Shown: piece by piece, positions 46,557 to 58,500 of the stretch
Numbering within the stretch: position 1 is the stretch's first letter
How the letters are laid out: the number at the start of each line of letters is the position of its first letter
Source: Membranipora membranacea
Taxonomy: Eukaryota > Bryozoa > Gymnolaemata > Cheilostomatida > Membraniporidae
DNA length: 60,000 nucleotides
Direction: 5' to 3'
NCBI GenBank assembly: GCA_914767715.1
Contig: OU612072.1
Coordinates: 15,378,001-15,438,000, forward strand
Position numbers and translations under genes: made by a program
The notes under the pieces: model-generated
Told to the model about the DNA's origin: nothing
What the model saw: only the letters and a program-made list of their open reading frames with translations
The model's database searches: none

Positions 46557-49500
46557 ATGTGGTCAATATTCTCACGAGATCCAGCTAGCTCATTCAACTA
46601 TGAGATCCTTGATCATTGTCCAGGGCTCGAGGAAAGGTCACTTTGGAAACTTCACAAAGGAAAGAAAAAGGTAAACTGAATATGATTGATACCCAAGCCC
46701 AACCCCAATCAATGTCAATGACATATTACCAGTCGATAATTTGCTTACATTACATTACTATCAGACACAATTTATTACATTTTATGTAGTAGTTATGATT
46801 CCGTGAACTAAGGCAAGCAGCTCACTGGTTTTCAAGCCAGCGTGGGATCAGGGATAGCTCAGTGTCAGAGGCGTTGGACTCAGGATCATTAGTTCCTGAG
46901 TTCGAGCCCCACCGGGTGCCACTGTTTGTCTAGTACTACCTGATTTGGCTGTCGCGGGCCATTAACCCTAGCCGACCTGGAATAGAATAATGGACGATGG
47001 CTTGCCATATTGCCTAATACCTTCAAAATTGAAGTTGGCGATTACTCATAAGAAAAAAAAAAAAAAAAAAAACTCTATAATAATTAAATTCATCATCATG
47101 TTCTAGTCTAACTTACTTACAAGCTAGAGTAATAATTTTAGTTATTACATTGAATTATTTGCTTGCTACAAGATGCTGACTGAGTGAGTTTGTTGTACAG
47201 TAAGTCCAGCTGTTGACTTTCTGTCTTTGCCCACCACCACTACATGCAGCTGGCCAGCATTGTTTTTCCTTTCTAAGGACTAGGATTAGGAGTTATATTA
47301 CTTTTGGCCTATAACTATCAGTAGGCCTATCTATGAACTACTAACTAATATATAAGCCCGCTTTTAATACTGTGTTAGCAAGATTATTCCTTTAATTGAT
47401 TAATCAAACATTCAATAACGTAGGCCTATTATCCTGCTGTAACAAACTGTATTGTTTTGGTGCTTGGAGAGAACAACCAAACATCCAGTCTGACACATCA
47501 GATGGATTACTTCAGGCTTACAATACATGCCCCCAACATGTATGTAGGCCCAAAGCTGTTCAGTGTCCAAAATTGTTGCAGACCTGGAAACGTTTCACTG
47601 ACTTATAAGAAACAAGTTTCCCAAGTCACAGCTTGATGCTTATGCTGGAGACTATGCCGACGAAGGTAAATACATGTAGAGTAGATAGAAAGAGAGGACG
47701 GGAGTGAAAAGTAGCCAGGCAGTTTGTACAGACCCAACTACTTTCAATCCTTTGTAATGACCGTTAATTACTTAGCATACTCTTGTCCTCATAATTGTAA
47801 CTAAATACCTAGGGTGAATGGCCCGAAACAGCCAAGTCAGGGGCTAACTCAATTGATCACAGTAAATATCAAAATCGGGCCCTACGTTTATGTGTCCGGC
47901 GCTATAACCATTGAGATACCCTGACCTTTTTTCAAATGCGTGTTACCTTGTATTTCTGTATATTGTAGGCTAATGGCGAGGAATGCTCAATCTTTGTATT
48001 TGATATTAAAAGTGCATCAGAGACACAGCTACAGGTGGCAAAATCATCTTTCAAAAAAATGAAAACACTGAGACATCCAAATCTAGTCACTTACTTGGAT
48101 GGATTGGAGGTGAGTTTGTTTTATTGATGATAAATCATCAGAAGATCTGAATCTGTCTGTTATATTTGTTTGGCTTGATAATTCAATTAGGCCTATACCA
48201 ACAGGATTTGCTGTAAAATCATTGCCATTACGAGAAAATGTTCACAGAATAGATTTATTCACTAGTTTGCCGTTTGTTTACCCTTTCAGATTTCTATATA
48301 GTTGACTGTTATAAACATAGAGTTATTAAATATATAATTACTATATAATTACTATATAATAACTCTATGGTTTTGCTTCTTTTATAAACAATCAATGGGG
48401 TGAAAACAATAATACATGGTGAATATACATGTATACAGATCACAACAACAACATAATCATTGTGGTATGTGTCATCTGGACCCAGCGCCCTTCAGACAAG
48501 TTTTTGCAAATTGAGACTCTGTTATTTTAATGAGACAACTTCAAAAACAGGAAAGTTCCCTCAATTTTTTTTTCAAATCTTTTTGGCATCACTTTCATTT
48601 GATGAGAATTATTATCAAAATCAGCCGTCAAGAAAAAAGGGAAAAAAATATTGAGCAAATTCTCCTGTTTTTGAAGTTGTCTGATTAGAATAATTGATAT
48701 ATAATAATAACTCCACGCGATTCTGTTTTACAGTCAGACAAAGTATTATACGTAGTCTTATCCAGTCTCAGGACCCTGCAATCTGGTATTTGGAAATTAA
48801 AGACTGTTATTTTGATGAGGCAACTCCAAAAACAGGAATGTTCCTTCAATCTTGGTGTATAATAATACATAATATATTTATAATGTATACTAATAACTTT
48901 CATTCTGATTTACAGTCAGACAAAGTATTATACGTAGTGACGGAACCAGTGATACCCTTACTTACTTATCTCAATGAGAGTCAGGAGGAGGGGAGCCGGA
49001 ATGAGCTCGGAATCTCCTGGGGTCTACATCAACTCGTCGTAAGTGTATCAACTTTGTTAGTCAAATAGTAAAAGTTTGTAACAGCATTGCACTGAGTATG
49101 TGATAGACCTTTGTATGTCTGATTGAAAAACCCTGAACAAAGTCATGTAGACTAAGTAACTTCATATGCGAGGAATTTGAGGTAACCATCCAGACTAGTT
49201 GGAAATACATAATTTAGTTGGAAATTTGTGAGGGTCTTAAACTAAATTGGAATCTTTTGACCTCAGTGATGTCAGGGTCTCTGCACCTTGCTATTTAACT
49301 TGGTCCTGAAGACAGTTTGTTATTACTTATATTTTAGAGTTGCTTCCTCCTTGTTTGTTATACGCTCAATCAGGGGGTTTCGTCCCAAACTGCCTGCTGT
49401 AATGAGTTTCCATATCTGCATCTTCATATCGTGGCAAAACTCTTTTGCAGTTAGCATCATCGCTATTGAAAATTTGCATGTGGGTCTAACTAAGGGACTG

Positions 49501-52500
49501 AAAGCTAGTCCATATTCATTTAAAATAGGAAATCCTTGACAAAATACCGGGAACCATGTCAAGAAACCTAACAAAATTTGAACCATAATGACTATTAAGA
49601 AATTTTAGCATTATTGCTAACTGTTGGTTCTCAATATACAGAATATTGTACTACGATCGCTGCGAGTGATGAAGTAAAAGAACTATTAGCCATCAGTTCG
49701 GAAAACAATCTTTTCAAGCCTAATCTCCAGATTCTCTTTTATTTTGCAGAAAGGCCTCACTTTTCTTATCAAAGACTGTCATCTCATCCATAATAACGTC
49801 TGTTTGACGTCTGTGTATGTGAATAAAGCTGGCGAGTGGTTACTAGGGGGTCTGGAGTATATCTACCCCTCTCAGGGGGAACAGAGCGTAGCGCCGATAA
49901 AAATAATGCCTTTACTCGAGAAATATGACCCACCTGAACGCGCCACACAAAGATTGTCAGCTAAAACTGAATGGTAAGTGATACTCTTCTACTAGCTGGT
50001 ACCATTGTCATCTTCGATCTCCCTATTATTTTTATTAAATACAAAAGTTTGATCAATAATTATTCAATAATTATTCAATAAATATAATAATTTAATATGG
50101 ATAATAACCATTCAATATAAAAAAACAATTAACATCCACATGGTATGTATACAATTTTCATAATTTCTATAAAACGGCAGTATTCTGATATTCTGATGTA
50201 GCCTTGCTGATGTCACAAGTTGAATGAAAACACTAATTACTGTCTTGAGATTTCTTCCTAATGGAAGTGATAACAGAGAATACAGATACGATAATAGGCA
50301 ACTAGATATAAATAGTATAGTGAGATATATATAATACATAATATCTATAGTCTTTGGTGATAATATATAAGGGTATCCAGCATTTTAAAAAATTGGTAGA
50401 AAAATACCATTAATACAGAAAATAAATAACATCATACATGGGCTACAGAGAAAAGTTCTTCAGAGACTCCCAAAAAAAAATTAATAGTCACCCTCATTAC
50501 AAGCAGTAAGTGATAAATAATTCAGTAAATGAGTAATGAGTAAAATCAGACGAAATATTCACTGATGTGACATCAGGAGTGATGATTTCTAAGACTTAGT
50601 TTAAGGATTCTTTATTTGCTTTTCCATAAAGAAATATGGTTAGAAAACTGACACGTTTCTTGTTGTGATAAAATGTCATGGTTGATCCAAATATCAGCAG
50701 GGTTGAATTGCATCGCTTATGGGTCATGATTTCAGCGGTTGTGTTTTAAACATACGTCCTTTATTTCCATCTCTCAACTATTCGTTCTGAATTTGCAAAT
50801 TCTCAACACTGCTATGTTCGTCTCATTGATAACAACAGTTCTGCTAATGTCTGGCAGGTGGTAGAACAAGATTTTTCTCTGTTGTTGCCCTGAATTCTGG
50901 TTGTTGTTTGACACTCGTTTGCACACCTCTCCTCATTTGGAACACGGCTGAGTTGAACATAGCACTAACATCAGTTTTACCGTCTGATTTACGAATTTCG
51001 TCAGCGATGGCACCTGTGAATAGTCCTCGAACAGCTTCACCTCCGGTGACTGTAGCTATTAGAAGCGCAGTGTGTGATCTTTTCAGCACAATGTGCATGT
51101 TGTACTGCGGATCAGCTGTCGGTGTGTAGACTATTGGATCCGATAACATGATCACCTCTGGAAAATCTGCAGGGCTTACATCGTGTGTGGATAGAAGCTG
51201 ACATGCCTGTACTACCATTACCTGCAAAACAAAAGTACAAATGCATCAGAAATCATTTGAGATCTGAAAAACTGCTGCCATTTATGCACTAACGACTATT
51301 TGACAGTCAGTTCCCTGTCAACAGTGTCACTTGGGTTATTAGTTTAAAGGATTCCTAGCATTTTTTTGTTGATGTATGTTTCTCCTGGATGCCTTCCAAG
51401 TATTAAAATTTGTATATTTTGAGTTGATGCTGTCAGGGCTAATGAATTTTCAGCCACTGTTAGGGCGTAAGAGATAAAGTAGAAAAGCATTTGTAAAATT
51501 TAACTACCAGAGGAATATGGTTTGGGAGATTGTCTGTCAGTTGTTTCAGGATGTCATTGATCGGCATCACCGAATCGTCGCTTCCTTTCACCACTCCCCT
51601 TATACCATGCGACATCACACTGACAACTAACAGCGAGCAGTCATCCACCACTCTACTAGTAATGCAATGAATCATTCTTTTGAGCTCAGATGCATCAGCC
51701 CATTCCATCTTAAAGACAATGGAGGCAATCTTTTCCAGCGCATTTTCAAAGTTGTCTGCCTCTGCTACACCTCCATCACGATTGTATGCGTTGAAAAGGA
51801 CAGCACCATATACTTTACTGTATAGTTGATTGTGTGGGATGGCATACTGTTTGCTGTGGGGAGACAATACTTTGATCTGTCGAGCAGTTAGAGGCTGTTG
51901 TGAAAGTATTTGGTTGATCTGCTGTTGCTGGTCTAAAATTGAAACGTAATATTTAGTGGTTAGGTGATTCGTGTTTGAAAAAAAGGTGATGATATAACAC
52001 AATCTTATATTGTAAAATCATAGTGAAATATGGAAATTCCCACTGAAAAAACCCACTTTGTAAAAACCCACTGAAATATGGAAATTCCAACACCTGCCAA
52101 ATTTTTTGTCTTATTCCTATGACACATTTGATACGCCTACAAAAAAGATGGGGTCAGTCCCTTTGGCAGAGCTCTTAGTCTTGATGTTATAGTTGTCACC
52201 CCTACAGTATGGATAACACTGTAATCTCAAATAACAGGTTGACCCTGGTATATTTTAAATGACAAAATTTCCAAGTTTTAATGTTATCCCAAACCTTGTT
52301 TTGCTGGTTTAGTTGTTATTGATTTAGCTTCCTTTAGTGGATTGTAATAAGTTGAGATAGTTGGGCCTACCTGACTGGTCGTTGGTATGAATTGCGCAAT
52401 CTATCTTGAAGTCGATCTCAGCCTTTGTCCTGTATTCCTCCATCACGGTGTAAAAGCTGTCTTGATTCCAGTGTTTAGGGTGCGGCAGCATCAGTAACTC

Positions 52501-55500
52501 TAACCATCGCTGTGGTGTGATCAACTTTTGCATCGTCTCCATCAAATCATGTCCGCCCTTTTCTGCTGCATGGTGTACAGGGGTGCGATCACTCCAATCC
52601 CTAATCTCAAGCAGCTGCTTACGTTGAGCCTGATCCACCATTCTTAGCATCACATCTAATGTCTGATTTTTACCATACTCCGTGGCATAATGAACTGGCG
52701 TCTTTTCCCACAGGTCCTGTGCTGAAAGCACCATGTGAATGTACTGGTTACTGCCTAATGACTCTAACATTACACCTACTGTATCATGAGACCACTTATA
52801 AATTGCTGACCCGATTAAGGTGGTTATGTCGCAGAATCTGATAGGCTTATGGTGGATATCAAAGAGTTGTAATCTTTCTTCGATTTGTAAGGAGGCCAAC
52901 AAATCTTTGAGGATATCTTTGTCTGGTTGGAGTAATAGGTAGAAATCATTACAGAGGTGATTTATCCAGCCGCGAGCCAGACTGTATTCCGAGTCCGGAT
53001 CTACACACAAGAGGATAACTCTCACAACTTCTCTATCCTTTTGATCGGCGGCCAAATAGAACGCTGATACGTCTGAATGCTGTTGCTCCGAAAGTAATGT
53101 TTTTAATGTCTTCATCTTTATAATGCAGAATAAATTTTAAATAATCTTCTAATCTCTTGGAGTCAATACTATATGACAGTAGGCGATGATGACTCGATTG
53201 TCCGGGCTTGCTTCCTGATCGCAGTTGTGGATCAGTCTCCAGTTTGAGAGGATACCAAGAACCCATGATAGTTCTGAGGTTTTTGCTGCTCCTAAAAGTA
53301 TTTGGCAGTGTCAGCTAAAGATTGAAAATTCTGATGCGCAGTGCGCAATTGATTGCAGTAGAATGAAAGCATCCTAAAATGACAAGGGTTCACGCTGACT
53401 TTTTCATCACACCATCAAGGCACCCTCATAAAAGTCTTCAATTCATCAGTCTTTTGTAATTTTATACAAGTACTCAAAGATACTAGCAAGCTATTGGTTG
53501 CTATGGAATTTTGATTTCAATCTCAATGTTGTTTTGTTTTCTCCTTTGTATTTTGACATTGCTTGTTTGGAGAACTGCCATTTTTCTTGGCAACTTGTTT
53601 TAATCCTAGCTTTATGTGAGCTGTTGTTAGGGTGTTTTTTGGTGACAGCATAATATGATCAAAAATATTTGATAGCGCACCTTCTTTTCGTTTCTGAAGG
53701 ATAACTTACGACTTGGTCTTCAGTTTACAATGAGCAATGGCCAGTATGTTTAAATGGGTATAAAATCCTTCTCACAAATTGCCACTTGGTCCCTGAACAA
53801 ACTTTTCTCAGATTGATCAAAACCTTGATGTCAAACAGTTTCTTGAAATTTTAATTATACTCTCAATGGGGTAGGGGATACGCACATAATTTTGTAGTGG
53901 ATCTGGATGCATCTGAATACGTCCTGTCTAATTCTTTTGTTGCAGGTCGACAGACATGTGGGGCTTGGGCTGTCTGATATGGGAAGTATTCAATGGGCTT
54001 CTCAACAGAACAGCAGATCTAAAAACTCTAGGCAAAGTAAGTACTCGGTAATAATATTGTACTGTATCAACTATTTGTAAACTGGATTTGATCAAGGTAA
54101 ATTATCTTGGGTCAGATGAGAAGACAGTGCAAAGAAAGGCCACCATATTTTGCACTTTGTTGCACTCAGTTTGCAGCCTGGGCTGATGATGGCTGGCCAC
54201 CATCAGACCCTTGAAGTCAGGAGTGGAACCCAGTACCTCAAACACTGCATGTTAACGGGCATTTGTGCTCTAAACACCAATAATAGTTCATCAAATGTTG
54301 CCAGTCATTAGCATTCTTACCAAATTGCCCGAGCCATCGCCTATTTCTGCCTTTTTTGTCTCCATCTAATGGATGGTTTTGATTTGGCATACATGATTAT
54401 TACTGAGCAGGCACCAATGAAAACCTCACAACACTATTTCAGACATATTTTCATTGAGTGTCAAATTGGCTGATTTTGAGTATACAAAGAGCATCAGTGT
54501 GGTGAGGCCGTTTTTCAACTTCCCTGCCCAACATGTCACAAGTTCAGGATTTAAATTAAGTTTGATTCTCTGGTAATGGCATCCCTTTACACTGGTATAT
54601 AATGCAATGCTTCTACCTTTACACTGGTATATAATGCAATGCTTCTACCAGTGACTTCGGCTAAGGCCCAGTATCAGCAGTATAGGAGTTATATATTGCT
54701 GTAAGTTAAATGTTTCACGCTATGATTTTGTTTCAGTTGCCAAAAACGCTGACAGGAGGCTATGCTACACTTGTCAGCGCTAACCCTAAATCCCGACCGA
54801 ATCCACAAACCTTCATATCTGACTGTCGGCGGAAAGGCGGCTTCATGTGCAACAAGTTTGTCGACGCCATGATCTTCTTGGAGGAAATCCAGGTACTTAC
54901 ATTGATCAGCTGTAATAATTTAATTGGGGGTTGTGGTCCAAGTTTGAAGTTTTATAGAGTTATCCTCTATTTCTAATTAATAGGACAGCTTCTGATGTAG
55001 GCTGACTCATCCACCCTAGATCAAGTTTGATCCAGTTTGCCTGCATTCGGAAAAGCTCCCCCTCCCCACCGATTACCCATGGCTTAGAAATGAGAGAATA
55101 TCAATCCCAAATGCAAGCAAACTGGTTCAAACTTGTTCTAGGATGGGAAAGTAAACATACATTAGGAGTTGTCCCATTAATAAGAACTGGAGGATAACTC
55201 CGTAAAACACAAAAAGACGACACTAGATATTATTGCTTGGTTCCTTTAGGTTCTAAGGTGTTGTTGCTTTTGTTATTTAGAGTCGATAACATATTAAAAT
55301 GGGTAATTTGGAGCGAGCTCTCTGGGTTTATGATCATATTGGTTAGTCAGCATTTGCTCTCTCATAAATAATTTTGATACGAGAAGATTTAATCTAGCAT
55401 AGGAAGTTTGTTACATCATTTCTAAGAAATTGAGAGAATTCCAGATATATCATCTGAGATGTGATCAAATACGCAAACAGCTAAATTATAGGAAGTTTAT

Positions 55501-58500
55501 GCAGAATAAATCCTGCCACAGTTACAATTTGGAACTGCAATAACTTCGTAACTAAGTTCATAAATTTTAGGACAAATTGTGTATTTCTTCGAGGAAAAAT
55601 AGCTCCTATATCATAATAGCAACACAAAGCTTTGAACAGTGAATAATGAAACTCATATATGAATACAACACTTGACAATTTAACATCATCTTTGAAAATA
55701 CAAAATAACATGAGTCTGTGAGATAAAGACATAAATTCAAACAAAAACCTAAAAAATAACCAAATACTCTCAAAATCATGCCAATAGAACTAAAAAATAA
55801 GAACAAAGACTGCTAGATGAATCAGATGGTCGAGTTACATTACTTTGGCAAATTTTGTAATTCATGAAAAAGGTGATGTGTTTGGTGTAAAGCTCGGCAT
55901 AACAATAAATAGCTCATAATAAAAAAATCTGAAATAAATAGTATATATTTATAACCCTGAATAAAATTGTTTGGAACAATGATTTCTAAGCATCGATAGC
56001 CAATTAGTATATAATAATTTTCAGAGAAATATTAAATATTACTCACAATTCAAACTCTGATAGATTCTAGAATAATCCACAATTGCATTGTGGGCGCAAA
56101 TGCTATTCGGATGTTTTACTCGTTTTGTTGTCTAATAGCGAGGCACGGCAGATCTACAGTGACACGATATATCAGAAGCTCTTCCGTTGATAAACTGGTA
56201 GTAGTTCTTAGCCGTTTGACAGAGCTCGCACATCATACAGTCGATAGTAGTACCGTATATACGTCTTGTTGTTGTGCCGGGCGGTGGGTGGGACGTGGAG
56301 GAAAGCTCCTCGAGTATACTAACTGACGGCGCCGTGCGGTTACCACAAGATCCAAGAGATAGTAGGCTCTCGATACCGGAGCTAAATACGGCAGTATCTA
56401 CAATTTAGAATGAGTAACATGTTATGATCTTCTCTGAATTGTCGCCCATATAGGGGACTCAAACTACGGATAACTGAGATGGAAATTGATAATATTGAAG
56501 AGCAGTAATTTCAAGATTTACCCAACTTGATCTTAGTTTGTAGGTTGTTCGGAGCATGTCATTGGGGTCCAACAAGCCCCTTTAGTCAGCAGACTGCCGT
56601 AGGATTCGGTCACAGGACCCCCAACATTTGTAGGGGCTCTAATCATCTGAGCCATTCCATACTGCTAATAGTACTTACTTTGTAAGCGAGTAACGACAGG
56701 CCGGACATCATCTGTATCGTCCAGTGTGTAGCCGTAGTTCAAGTAGTCTACAGCTAAATCTAAGTTGAGCATGTAATGCGCCACAAGGGTACTGTAACTG
56801 TAATGTGACTGGCTCTGTAAAGAGATGCAATATGTTGGATAGATGTGACGTAGTTAAAACTGTTGGTTAAAATCAGGTGGAAACCAGGTGCTCAGCCCAG
56901 CACACCCCTGGAGTTATGGACTGCAGTAGGATTTGAATCGAGGACTCTCAACATTTGTGTGTTAAGAATTGATGCTGGTTACTTATCAAAATAACATTTT
57001 GGTAATTTTTTCACTAGCTGTTACATATTGTTACTAGCCTAGAGGAGTGTAGTACTTGCCTGAGAAACAGCGCCCCATTTTGCACAGACACAGGCCCAAT
57101 CAACTTCATTGCTCTAAAAAGACCCCAGGTCTAATTCGCGAAATTGATAGCAGCCAACATTAAGTCACCGACAAGCTTACTCTCCTATGGGGTTTTATTT
57201 ATATTACTCACTGATGAGGAGGAGGATGAAGTGAGAGAGCTGTAGATGGAGACCCTCTCCTGAATATTACGACTAAGTCTACATTTCTGTATTCTACCAC
57301 CCGGAGTCTGTCTGAACAGAGATCTCTGCAAATAATCCAGTTAATATCATCATTAGAATTTGAATAAAGTAATAATAATAAATTGAATCCAAGGCCTTGT
57401 TATGATTTTATCCTACATGCAAAACATCAAAGGTTTCATGTGGAACAAGAAAAAACTTGTGTTTTTGTTTCTGAAAGTGATCTCTTCTCCTACTTCCCAC
57501 AAGGACAATCAATATCACATAACATAGTCGCAAGTAGTGCAAGACTGACTCCAAAATTATGTAAAAAAGCAATTGTGACGACTTGATCAGCCCAATTCAG
57601 GAAAACAAAATAAAGTAAAATATTAATACTTACGACGTCTTTGGCATAATCCATAATATCCTCCAACAGATTATAATATGGTGTATTGAAGTCAGCGACA
57701 CACTCCTGCTGACCATGACACGTAGGGCTTTGTGATGTACGACAGATGGTGGAGGTCGTCAGCTCAACGCGATAACCTGCCCTGTCTGCTCTCAGTAACG
57801 GTATGGGCTGCCTGTATGTCTAAAATTAAAAACAATCTCAATGTGATAGGGCATCGAAACTTCTGTCTGTCTGATATCTTGTATCTTATTCATGCAATCT
57901 TATGTCAATGCAATTACTCTTGCAGAATTTTGAGACCCTAGAGGCATGTGTGAAAGTTTTTTCAGCCTTTTTTTTAAGGTTTCCTCTGACATATACCTCA
58001 CCGTAATTCTCTACCCATATGCACCATAGCCTTACTCTTGATTTTGAGTTTTGTTGGAATATGTTTTCTAACAATACAGTTTAAACTTGCAAAAAAAGGA
58101 ATGGTGTGTACTGCTCAACTATTGCATATCGTCCAACCGAGTTCATAATGATAGGAATTGTTAAAAAATATACCCATTCCGCTACAACTATAAACATTGA
58201 TGCAGTTGACTCAGCAAAGATGTTTTTTTGTTATCTATATCTATGTAATAATTCGCCTGACTGCTATATGTGACCTATTTCGATTGAGTGTCGCTGAAGA
58301 ATTTGCGCAACAATTAACCTTGTCCATATGGGATTCTGAGTCAGCGATGTAGAAGGTTCTGCGGCTGACCTTTTAGTTATAACAGTAACATGCGTGTTAG
58401 CAAAGCTTCGTACAGAATATGCTAATGACTTACCCTGCTTGCCTCGCCAGAAATAATAATATAAACGGAAATAAGAGAGGCCGCAGCCAATAGATTGTCT

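Noticed and set aside
50908-51129. 73-codon plus-strand frame
   Set aside because: Antisense shadow of the last caspase exon.
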